Assembly (NCBI GenBank): GCA_029339195.1
Contig: JAPTJF010000010.1
Span: 248,001 to 312,000, forward strand
DNA: 64,000 nt
DNA from: Micractinium sp. NFX-FRZ
Taxonomy: Eukaryota; Chlorophyta; Trebouxiophyceae; Chlorellales; Chlorellaceae
Reading direction: 5' to 3'
Every line of letters starts with the position of its first letter. Position 1 is the stretch's first letter. Position numbers and translations under genes: made by a program. The notes below the pieces were generated by a model that had not been told where the DNA came from, did not search any database, and was given only the letters and a program-made list of their open reading frames with translations. Below, one piece after another: positions 33,750 through 44,680 of the stretch.

Positions 33750-34101
33750 CTAGCTGCCGCCGCCCTCGAGCTCCCGCTGCGCCTGCTGTGCATCCGCCGC
33801 CATCTCCAGCAGCCCACAACGCTCCACCTCCTGCACATCCATGGGTGGATGGGGTGGGGTGGGGTGTATGATATAGGGTGCTTGGCATGCTGCTTGCAGG
33901 CGGGCCCGATGCCAGCAGGCGGTGGGGCATGCAGGCAGAGCTGCAGGCAGCCAAGGAGGCAGAAACAGGCAACACTAGAGTGCTTACAGGCAGGTCGCCG
34001 CTGCTGCTGCTGCTGCCGGCCGGGCCGTCTGCGGTAGTGCCTGTGGCGCCGCCGGCCTGCGCCGCGTCCCCGCCATCTGGAGTGCGGCCCAGGGGTGCCT
34101 G
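33750..34101 (-). other. Coding-like 3' extension of the mTERF-like frame beyond an in-frame UAG
   Basis: Directly after the UAG at 34104-34102 the same frame stays open for 38 codons (34101-33988) with acidic/Gly/Ser composition. It ends at a good donor (gtaagc) in phase 0. An acceptor (gtgcag) at 33831 opens a 27-codon exon, 33830-33750, that reads as a charged helix beginning EVERCGLLEMAAD and ends in TAG. The phase match and coding-like composition suggest real coding sequence. Either the UAG is read through, it is an allele or assembly change, or this is a 3' UTR intron that only looks coding. Confidence 0.4.
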
Positions 34102-35953
34102 CTAGTCCTCCACATGCCTTGCAGCGTGAGCCAGCAGCTTGGGGTCGCGCAGCAGCAGCGCCAGCAGCTGCTCTGGTGGGAAACGCTGCCTCAGTCGGGC
34201 GCCTGCCTCACGGAGCACGGCTGCCTGGTGTGCTTGCAGCACTTCAGGGTGCCGCACCACCAGAGCACCTGCCTGCCCCGCCGCAAGCCCCGTGCCCTGC
34301 TGCACGGCGGCCAGCCGGCGCTGCAGCGTGGCGGGCGGCAGCTGCAAGAGCTGAACAGCCCTGGGAATGAAGTCTGCCAGGGCTTCCATATCCTGAAGCG
34401 GCAGCTCGGCGCGGGCCCACCGGATGCTCGGCAGCAGCACGGAAGCCAGGCACCCCGGGCGGTCAAAGCGTGAGGCAACCACCAGGGCGGGCAGCCGCAG
34501 CGCCAGCTCCCCAGCCTGCCCTGCTGTCAGGCCGCCCTGCCGCTGCAGGGCCTCGAAGCGGCGCTGCAGGTCCTCCACGTGCTGCGCACCAAGGGTCAGG
34601 TAGGACGCCCTGGAAATGAAGTCTGCCAGGCCTGCTGCATCCTTGATGGGGAGGCGATCCAGCGCCCACCTGGCGGCCGCCAGCACCGTGCCGCTGCTGG
34701 CAAAGGCGCGGTGGCTGGCCAACAGGCGCGGGTGCTGCAGCACCAGCTGCCCGGCTTGCTCTGTTGGCAGGCCCGTCACCCGCTGCACCGCTTCCAGGCC
34801 CGACTGCAGCTGGGGGGCTGGGGTGTGCAGCACCCAGCCGAGCCGGTCGAGCTCAGTTATGTCCCGCACGGGCAGCGCTGCGAGCGCCCAGTGCACACCA
34901 GGAAGCACTCTGAGGAGGTTGTACCACAGGTCGGCTGTCGGCACAAGCTGCAATAGCAGGCCGCCCACGTGGGCTGCCGCCGTCTGCCGGCAGACCGCCT
35001 CCAGAGCGGCGGCCAAGCGGTCCGGGTCTTCCAAGATTGGCTGTAGCGCTGCTGCCAGAGGCTGCCGCGAGCGAAGGATCGCGGCGTAGTTGCTGTGCAG
35101 GGGCAGCGGCTGCCCTGCATGCTGCGCCTGCTCTGCATGTGCGGCGAGGTAGCTGTCGAGCAGCTGCCAGTTGCTTTGAACCGAGTGCCAGCGGCTCAGA
35201 TGAGCCGCGTTGCCAAACCTTGTCAAGGCCTTCACCACTTGCTCTGTTTCAGAGGCAGACAGCCCCTGCTCCCGGTACCACTTGTGTGCTGCGCTCAAGC
35301 TGGCCAATACTGCCTGCTCGCTGCCACCGAATCCTGCCATGAAGCGCTGCATTTCAAACGACGTGCAGTGCTCCACCAGCCAGGCTTGCAGCCGGGCCCA
35401 CAGCTTCGCGACGTGAGGGGATGGCTGATCTATTGGTGTTTCACCTGACGCTGACGCCGGTGCTGGTGCTGCCGCTGGTGCTGCTGGTGCTGCTCCGGCT
35501 GTTGCAGCTGCTCCGGCTTCCGCTGCTGCTGCTGCGCCGCTGCCGCCATGGTTGGTCCGCCCACAGTTGTCCGCACTGCCACTGCCAGAAGCTCTGGACG
35601 GGGCCAACCTGCGGGGAAGTTTGACAATCACAGGCGTCTCAAGGTGTCTGTGCAGGGCGTCAGCCTGTTCCCAGACAGAGGACAGGAGATGAAAAGAGGT
35701 GCACTGCAAAATGGGTGCTTTTGATGCACTGAAATAGACAGGCGGCCGCAGACTCCGAAGGCGCCGACCATTGGGAGGTGAGCAAGCACTGCAGCCCCCT
35801 CCTCTCCCGCACCCTTGTCCGTGCGCACCTGCGGTGCCTCACTGGGCTGCACTGAGATGTTTGGCGGGCCACCAGCTGGGCAGCAGTCGGGTTACGAGCG
35901 CAGACGGCGAGCAACCGAGGTCGGCCCAGCCGAGCGCCGGAGCACTCGAGCAT
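34102..35953 (-). CDS. mTERF-like helical-repeat protein, probably organelle-targeted
   Basis: Two exons (35953-35843 and 35703-34102), phase 0, 570 residues to the first UAG. Exon 1 codes an Arg/Ala/Ser-rich, acid-poor leader, a plausible mitochondrial or plastid targeting peptide. An Ala/Pro/Gly linker encoded by a GCT/GGT-type minisatellite follows (residues about 65-105). The rest is alpha-helical repeats of about 70 residues with a recurring core: LQxxLEAVQ, then GL-T/P-xxQAG-x-LV, then xxPxLLxSH. That core resembles the mTERF motif of organellar nucleic-acid-binding proteins that act in transcription termination, splicing or ribosome assembly. The repeats diverge from the mTERF consensus, so family membership is probable rather than certain. 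The frame continues past the stop codon. Confidence 0.66.
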
Positions 35954-36615
35954 TCCTGTCTCTGGGCTGCCCTGAGGTGTCGACAGGGGAGCTACAGTTC
36001 CGCCAAGGCCACACACGCAGATCAGGAAAGGCTTATGTTATGTCCGCGCATGACCTGATGTGGCGGCAGCGTGCCGCAGCACGCTGCGACAGCGAGCCTC
36101 TGCAGCCAAATGTAGGCTTGTCAGCACGCAAGAGCAGCTCAGCACGCTGGCTATGAACTCACAGGTACAGTGGCCGCCACCAGGTATAATCAGCCTTCAT
36201 ATTTCCATGCACCCCCACCGCCGGTGCAGCGGCGCTCCACTGCTGCTTTGCTGGCGTCCCGCTCTCTCTCTCCGGACTCTCAATGTACTTTACACGCTGT
36301 ACAGACACTGACTCACATAGCATACAACGGATTCACGCAAAAATGTGTTGACAAAATACGTTTGAACGTGCGACAGGCTTCTGAGCGGCTCACACAAAGA
36401 GCGGCCACATTTGCCCCCCGTGCCAGCGATGCGGCTCTTTCCGGCGCTGCCCAGCCCCAAGCTCTGCCACAGCGCCCCCAGCGCCAGCATGCTTTCCCTA
36501 CTTGGGAAACTCCGCTTCTCCGCATACCATGCACAAGCTGCTTCCGCTTTCTGCAAGCTACGTCAACTCCCCCCCAGGCTCCAGCTGTCAGCCGTCACAC
36601 TGAGCACACCCCTCC
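35954..36615. other. Intergenic, mTERF-like gene promoter side
   Basis: 662 bp between two minus-strand genes. The middle part (36160-36380) is less GC-rich than its surroundings. No exon or repeat was recognised. Confidence 0.4.
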
Positions 36616-39600
36616 TCACGCCGTGTGCACAGAGTGCTCGGAGTGCGGCTCGCCCGCCCCCTTGCGCAACTTCTTTTTGGCCTTCAGGTGCCCGCTGCCC
36701 TCCCGCGCTGAGCTGGCATGCGGGTGTGCCGCCGCCACGTCAGCATCTGCTGAGGACACGGCCTCTGTGGGGCGGATGCGGGGGTTGGCGTGCAGCGGCG
36801 GGGGTGCCTGCTCGCCTTCTGCCACGCGCTGCTGCGCCGCCGGCACCGCCTGCTGTCCCTGCTGCACCTGCTGTGCATGCCGCCACTGCGCCGCCTCCGT
36901 GGCCTGGTGCATCCCGATTTGGATGAGGGAGCGCAGCTGCGCAAACTGGTCCTCCGACTGCGGCAAGGGAGGATGCAGGTGCCAGCAGGGTCACTTGGCT
37001 TCTGGTTTGAAGTGGTGGCAAGCAGCTGAGTGAACATGTCCTCTCCCTGCATTGTCATAGTAAGTGGCGCGCCGGGTGGCAGGATATGGTGCGGTGGTTG
37101 AGCCAGTCCCCACCCAGCAGGTGGGCAGGATAAAACGGGCTGCCCTGGAACAGGCAGAGAGGGCCTGTGCCACCCCCAGTGGGTGACTGCCGGTGCTGAG
37201 GACACCGCAAGCCAAGGGAAGGCAGGCAGGCGGCCAGGCAGCAGGCAGGCGGGCAGGCAGGCAGCAAGTTTTGATGCGTTACAGCACCTGCAGCGCACGC
37301 TCCCTCCACTGCTTCTTGGCCTCGTGCGCCGCATGCAGCATCGTCTCAAGGTGCTTCACCTGCCCCCGCAGCCCTTGCTGCATGCAGCGGCAGGGGGGGA
37401 CAGAGCACATACTTTTTGCTGAGTTGAAGGGTTCAGGTTCATCCCTCACAGCACCTGAGGAAAGCGGGCAACTGCCTACCGGGGGCAGAGGGAGGCGTGC
37501 TCGCCGCAGCCAACAAGAGCTGGCGCAGCAGGGCGCCTGGAAGGAGGCACGCCCAGGAGCGCAGCAGGCAACATTTTGTTGATGGCAGTACACGGGCAGT
37601 ACAAGCAGGCGGTACAAGCGCCGCACCTCCACAGCGTGGGTCTCCGCCTCGTGTGCCGCCTCATACTCCACCAGCATCTGCTGGTACTGCAGAGGGGAGG
37701 GAGGGGCAGGGCAGCTACTTGGTGCGGTTGACCGGCGAGGCAGGGCGGTGGAGGGAAAGCCAACCAGCGGTTGCGTCATGTGCAGCGGCTGCTCCTCCGC
37801 TGCACTGTGTTTCAAACACATTTCGATGCTCACGAGCCCAAGCAAGCTTACCTCGCATGGCAGCGCCAGCCTCTCTTCTGCTCAGTGCGTCCACTCTCCT
37901 CGACTCGACAAGCATACAAAGTAAAAGGCATACAAAGTAAAGGCATGGTGCCAGGCAAAGATGATGATGCTGCCTCACCTGCAGCAGCAGCTTCTCCTCC
38001 GTCTCGTGTGCCGCCCCCTGCGCCGCCTCTTCTATAGCATTCTGCGACTTCTCCACCTGCGGAAAGAGAGGCAGCATGCGAGTAAGGGGCAACGGGTGGT
38101 TCCTCAAGGCAGAGGTGCGTTGAGGGCTGAAGTGGAGTTGCCTCTTGGGAAACGACGCCTCTTTGCCTTGACACAAATCAAGGCGGACTGACCAGAGAGA
38201 GGGCAGGTGCTCTTGAGGCAAGGAGCGGCTATGGCAAAGCGGGTTGGGGGCCAGCACCTGGCGGCAGGCAACCCCATGTGCAGGGCAAGCCTCCAGGGCC
38301 CCGCCTCACACCTGTCTTCCCCCGGTGTGCCTCCAGAACGCTGGACGTGCCCGACTAGAAAGAGCGAACAAGCACACCTGCAAGGGGCTACCACAACACC
38401 CAGCTGGCAGCTTTTACATCCTCCCCCCTCCCACCTGCGCCTCCAGTGCGATTGCGTAGTTGAGCAGGCGCCGCATGCCCTGCTCGTGCTCCTGCACGCG
38501 TTTGGAGGGGGCAGACAGGGAGGCAGGCATGATGGCAGGTTGGTGCAAGGGCTACCACGGGTCGCCAAAGCTTCTGTGGGTGGCAGCAGCGGCATGAAAC
38601 CCTGTATTCATGCAGTGCAGTGCAGTGCAGTGCAGTGCAGTGCAGTGCAGTGCTGTGCTGTGCTGTGCTGTGCTGTGCTGTGCGGTCTGCTGTGCTCACG
38701 CTGTGCTCCCTCAGCGCCTCCTCAGCCACGCGCTCCACCTCGCCCTGCAGCCGGCTGCGCTCAGCCAGCACAGCTGCACATCCAGGCGAGCAGGGGGACA
38801 TGGGGAGGGCGAGGCTTATGTGGGGAGGCGTGTGCGGCACCAAGCAGGGTTGCACAGCCCTCTGTGGCCTGCTGCTCCCAGCCGGTTCCGACACGTGAGT
38901 TGGGATGGCAAGGGGCCGCGACAGGGGCGGGCGCTAGCAAAAGGAGTGACCATCGCACGTTGCAGCATGTCGCATGGCGTGCAGGCAGACGGCCATCGCC
39001 CCCGCCCCCGCCCCCACCCCCACCCCTACCTTTCAGCCGCTCGCCGCTCTCTGCTTCCGCCTCATGATGCCCCGCCTCAAACCAGCGCTGTGCCTGCAAA
39101 GCAGGCGGGGTGCAGTTGTCTGAGGGTGACACCTTCTTTTCGCAAGTGGGCAGCGATCGGCGGGAGCGATAGGACCAGGCAGGAGGCCGCACCCCGGCCA
39201 GACCAGCGGCAATGAGGCACTCGCACACCACCGCCATCGCTGCAGGACCGATGCGGTCCAGCAGCTGCCGCCGAGTATTCTCCCCTGACACTGTTCCCCA
39301 CCCCCTTTTGACACTGGGCATATACCGCTAAACCCCACTCACCACCCTCAAGGCCGCCCCCAACCCCAACCGCCTGCACAGCTGTGCGATGGGTGTGTCC
39401 AGCCGCCCATCGGCCCGCCTCCAAACGCGGCCGGCCCACACACCCCAGACACACACCCCTCAAAGACACGCCACCCGCTCATCCCTCCACCCACCCACCT
39501 CTGACAGCGGGATGTAGTGCTGCCCTTCCAGCAGCACGGCACTCTTCTGGGCTCGCTCCAGGCACTTTGCCACCCAGGCAGAGGGCAGCTTGTGCCCACC

Positions 39601-39944
39601 CATGCCCGCGTGGCTGCCGCCGGCACGGCAGGTCACCGCCAGCGGACGCACCTGCAGGCAGCGGGGCGATCAGAGAGCAGAGCAATCAGCATGAGGGCAC
39701 AGGGTTCACAAGTGCTGCCTGCTGGGGCACAATGTTTCGCTCCCAGGCAGGAACGGTACCCCCGCCGCCGTGCCGCTGCTCGGCTTGCTGCTGCGCCCCG
39801 TCTCGGGCCTCTCCTCGTCTCGGGCTGCTGCAGATCACTGTCCCCGTCGCCTAAGGCGCGTACCGAGGGCGGAGGGCGCGTGGGAAATGGCCTGGTGCGT
39901 CCGCACGGCGCCCACAACGCCACCCGTTGCTGTGTTGCCTGCAT
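36616..39944 (-). CDS. Coiled-coil protein with exon-sized AHE repeats
   Basis: Nine exons join in phase: 39944-39864, 39651-39499, 39093-39030, 38773-38700, 38491-38435, 38056-37979, 37686-37627, 37377-37288, 36957-36616 (332 residues). The first exon is the least certain; it was chosen because its ATG, gtacgc donor and phase fit. Exon 2 codes a globular-looking piece containing HKLPSAWVAKCLERAQ. Exons 3-8 are short, highly charged helices forming a coiled coil. Four of them carry a recurrent A-x-H-E-A/T-E/K core (GHHEAEAE, AAHETEEK, AAHEAETH, AAHEAKKQ). The last exon continues the helix and ends in a basic KAKKKLRKG patch. Function is unknown; a structural or cytoskeletal role is a guess. 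Confidence 0.62.
37222..37264. repeat. GGCAGGCA-type microsatellite
   Basis: Imperfect caggcagg tetranucleotide repeats lie in the last intron of the coiled-coil gene, close to exon 8. Confidence 0.75.
38610..38682. repeat. Compound pentanucleotide microsatellite (TGCAG)n(TGCTG)n
   Basis: About eight tgcag units switch cleanly to about seven tgctg units, in the intron just downstream of exon 4 of the coiled-coil gene. Related gtgct/gcaca pentamers also occur in introns at 20766-20835 and 56574-56626. Confidence 0.9.
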
Positions 39945-40216
39945 TGCTTCTATCTGACGTTCGTGGCAATCGTGAAATTTGGGGTTTGGGGGCTGTTGGA
40001 ATGCGGCCTTCGGGATTCGAAGCAGCACTTCAGCGCTCCGACACGCTGGCATTGAAAAATTAGGGTTTCCTTTCAGGAATTGCGACTGCCTGTAGGTTCT
40101 CATCGAGTTGCTCTGAAAGGTGCCTACCCGCTGGGAGCTCTTCATCCGACACCTGCCGGCTGTGTGCACTTTACAACGCGCGGTCACCGCCGCTCCCCCA
40201 GGCGCATTCGTTCCTG
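39945..40216. promoter_or_regulatory. Divergent promoter region, coiled-coil gene / CoA-transferase
   Basis: 272 bp between divergent start codons. The position implies promoters for both genes; no distinct box was seen. Confidence 0.4.
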
Positions 40217-43200
40217 ATGTCGGAAGCACCACAAACCACCCTGCGACTGCAGCAGCTGCGCCGGCACCTCTGCTCCGAAGAGCCGGCTGCCGCCGCCGGC
40301 CGGTGCCGCCACACCGACGGCACGGCAAAGCATAGCGCAGGCAGCTGGCTGGCTGCTGCACCCTGCCGCGCAGCTGACAACGCAGCAGTGCCAGATGACA
40401 GCAAGATTTGCAGCGCCGCCGAGGCAGCAGCTCTCATCCCCGACGGAGTGTGGCTCACTGTAAGGCGGCGGGGCGGGCAGCGGGGCGGGTTAGTCAGCCT
40501 GGGGTGTGGCTGCGTATGCAAGCATGCAGTGGGACAGGCGCAGGAGGGGGTCTGGCTTGACTGGGAGCTGCCTGACGCCCGCATGCAGCATCAGGGAGCT
40601 GCCGTGCTGTCCCCAACCCCACCCAGCTTGCCCAACCCCAAACCGCCGGTTGCCTCCCTGCAGCCTGCCGGGTTTGTGGGCACCTCGCTGCCAGAGCTGC
40701 TGTTGACAGCCGTCAGGCGAGTGCTGTGCTGTGCTGCTTTGCGCAAAGGGTGCTCAATGGGGTGTCGCTCCGCGGGCTGCCGATGCAGCTAGCTGTTACA
40801 CCAGCAATGCAGTTGGGGCGCCTGCAGCAACGTGCACCCAGACGTGCACCCAGCGCTCGTCTCCCCGCCCTGCTGCTGCTCACCCGGGCCTTGCCCCTCC
40901 CCACCCATCCTTTTCCCTCGCCTAACCGTACTATCGTGTGGCAGGGAGCGGTTCGAGGCCACCGGAAGCCCCGTTGGGCTGGGACTCATCTTTGCGGCAT
41001 CCGTGGGCAACAGCAAGGGGCGAGGTGGGCACACACTGCAGGGGCCCCAGACAGGTTCCATACAGTAGTCACATGCCCTGCACGCTGGCGTGACATCCCT
41101 TCTTGTTCCAACTCGCCCAGCAAGGCCTGGCTGGGTGGGCGCTCTCCTCCCGCAGAGCGCCGGCTGTTAGCAAATGCCTGGGCAGCTGCCTCTACAAGCT
41201 GTGTGTGCCCCACCCGCCATGCCTCTCCCTCTCCCTCTGCGCCCATCCGCCCGGCCACAGGGTTTGACCTTCTGGCGGCAGAGGGGCTGGTGGACCGCCT
41301 GATCTATGGCTGGACCGGCTCTGCCCCGGGCTTCCTCAAGTGCGCGTTGCTTCTACTGCTTTGCACCGCTTGCTGCGCCTGTGCCCCTCCAGCTACCGCG
41401 TGCTGCGAGCTGTGCAAACCTCGCAGTTAGGGTGGAGAGCTGGGTGGGTGCGCATGCACAGCGCATGCAGAACCGGTCGGCTTCCGGCCTGCAGGCTGCC
41501 GGTGCCGTGTCCCAGCTGCAGGCCAACACATGCCGCCACAAGGGTCGCTGTGACGTGCACGAGTTACCCCGCTCTGTTGACACACACACTGCTTACATTC
41601 TGGTCTCACCCCCCTTGCTTTGCCTCCCTAAACCGTGCAGGCTGGTGCGCGAGAACAAGGTGCAGGCGTGGAACATCCCGCTGGGCATGGGTGAGAGGAA
41701 TGGGCGCCTGCTGCCAGCGCTGTGCCATCGTCACTACGTGGCTGCTGCGCTTGTGGGAGCAAGGTCGTGTGGTGGCCCTGCTGTGTCCTGGTGCCACCAT
41801 CCCCGGCTGCCTTCCTCCTCTCCACCCAACCCTGCCCACTCTCAATCATGCCTTGCTTCCTTCATACCCTCCTTCATGTTCCGCCTTCCTTTGCGCCCAC
41901 CCTACAAACCCGCCTTCTCTCCTTCCCTTCCGCCCCACAAACGCACCCCCCTATGCCCCGGCAGTGTCCCACATGATTCGTGACGTGGCAGCGGGGCGGG
42001 CGGGCCCCGTGTCGCGCGTGGGGCTGGGCACGTTTGTGGACCCGCGGGAGAAGGTGAGGGGGCACACCCACAGTAGAGGGCAGCTGCCTTCAACCCCCTG
42101 CTTCCTGCCACATCACTCTGTGCGTCTCTGGGAACCTGCTGCAGTGCGTCAGGCTGGGGGTGCCAGACAGCCTGGCTCAAGGCGAACAGTGCATCTGATG
42201 TCTGTTCCTAGTAATGACCTGTTTCCATGCTGCCCACTGCAGGGCGGCAAGCTGAACAGCCGGACCAAGAGGGACATTGTGCAGCTGGTGCAGCTGGGGG
42301 GCAAGGACCTGCTGTGGTACCAGGTGGGGAGATGAGGGGGCACACAAGGGGAGCGGCTGGGGCCCGGAACACAGGGAGGCTGGGTGGGGTGCGGCTGGGG
42401 GGCGAGGATTTGCCTGTGGTTCAAGGTGAGGCACACCTGGGCAGGGTTCTAATGTCACGGTTGACCCCCAACAGGCACGTGCCTGGCCTGCATTTACAGT
42501 GTGGTGCTGGGTTTGGCAAGCAGGAGGATGCTGGGCGTGCGGGCCTGCGCAGGCAGGAATGCCCTGTGGCGCAGGCACGTGCGCACCTGCCTCCGCACTC
42601 GCCCCTCTCCCTCCACCGGCCTGGCCCTCACCCACCACGTGCCGCACCCATGCGCTGAAAATACGATTTGTCTTCTTTGCATTTCCGCAGGCCCCTGACA
42701 AGATCTCTGTCGCGCTGCTGAGGGGCACCACCGCGGACCTGGACGGCAACGTGTCGTTTGAGCGGGAGGCGCTCTTCACCGACCAGCTGAACCAGGCCAT
42801 GGCGGCGCACAACAGCGGGGGCATCGTCATCGTGCAGGCAGGTCACCAGTAGTTGTGTTGGAAGAGATGCATGCAGGCGGTTGGCAGACATGGTGCCACG
42901 ATCCCTGCAACGCAAAGCCTGCACCAAGTTAGGTGAGGAGGGTGTGTGCCCCTAGGATACACACCGAACCTTGCTGTCTTCTTATTTTCACCCAAGCAGG
43001 CGAAGCGGGTAGTGTACCGCGGCACCTGGCCCCCGCTTCCCTCACCGATCAACACTAGGATTGACAAGGATTCGCCCCACCCGCTCAATGCCTTTGCCAA
43101 TCTGTAGGTGGAGCGCGTCGTGGACCGCGGCACACTGCCCCCCCGGTCTGTGCACCTGCCGGGCGCGATTGTGGACCGCATCGTGGTGGCCCCGCCAGAG

Positions 43201-44152
43201 ATGCACTGGCAGTCGCTGCGGGAGCCGGGGTACGACGGCAGCCTGAGGTGAGGCGGTGGCCTGCCTGCTTTTGTTACTCGACTTGGGCAGTAGGGCAGCC
43301 TGACGTGAGGGGGTGCTGTGCTGAGGGCGCTGTCTGTTTCTTGTGGAGGCCGCCTGCACACTGGTCAGGACGGGTGGGTGTTGAGGAGGGCCGGCGATTT
43401 AGAGTGTGTGCAGGATGGGGGCCACTGGTTTGTTGACGGCGTGGGCGTGGTGGACACGTCTGTCTTGTTGCCAGCCGCTCGCTGCCGCACGCTGCTTGCG
43501 CTGCATGCGCAATGGAGGCGCCAGGCTGAGAGCTAAAGCGCAGCCCTTGCCACATGTGTACGCCACATGTGATGCTTGTGATGCAGCGGCGAGATCCGCA
43601 CGCCCCTGCACAGCATCCCGCCGCTGCCCATGGACGAGCGGCGCATCATCGCGCACCGGTGAGCAGGCGGCCGTGGGTTGCAGCGGGGCGGGGGTCTGGG
43701 ATGGTGAGTGGGCGCCTGAAGGCGGGGGCAACAGGGCACAGTGCAGCAGAGGGGTGGTGCGGCAACAAGGCCGGCAGGCGGCGGTGGAATGGCCAGAGGA
43801 GCAGAGGCAGCGCCGGCTGATAGAGCCGAGCCTGTGGCGTGCGCCCGCCTGCGTGCACACCGAGTCGCAGCTAACTGGCGTGGGGCATCGCGTGTGTTCC
43901 TTGCCCGTTCCTTACCCCACGCCCCCTGCTGTTCTTCCACTTCAACCATCACGCCTGCCTGAACCCACGTTCCCTGACCGCCCTGCCCAACCGCCGTCCC
44001 CTGCCTCCCCTGCCTCGCTGGTCCCTGCCCTCGTCCATCCCCCCTGGTGCAGGGCCATGCTTGAGATTGACCGCCCCAACTGCATCGTCAACCTGGGGGT
44101 GGGCATGCCAGAGGTGGGCTTTGGGAGTATGTGAGTGTGCGCGCGCGCGTGC

Positions 44153-44185
<33 letters not shown>

Positions 44186-44630
44186 TGTTGTGTGCTTGTT
44201 GTGTGGTTGATCATCGTTGACCTAATTTGCAGGCAGGCTGTGCACCACGCCTGCCTCCGTCCCCCCCGCCAGTCACCCAAATCAACCACCACCGGTGCAT
44301 ACCTGGTGCAGGGCGGGGCTGTGATGGCGCCCACCCTGTCTTTACCCGTGCTGAAGCTCTTACGGCCCCCATCTGCCCCGCCTCGACCGCTGCAGGGCGT
44401 GGCAGTACTGGTGGCCACCCATTCGCATCAGAACCCACACACCACCTCGGTCACCCTGACCACAGAGGTAAGAAGCCACGTATGCACTGGTGCTGCTGGC
44501 GCTCCTTCTAGTACTGGCGCTGGGTGGGGCTGCTGGGCGTGGGTTGGTGGTGGGTCCTGTCGGGAGGCCGCGCCTGCATGCGCACCTCTAGGGCATGCCT
44601 TGGGGAGGGGAGCTCACAGGGCGCCTGATA

Positions 44631-44680
<50 letters not shown>

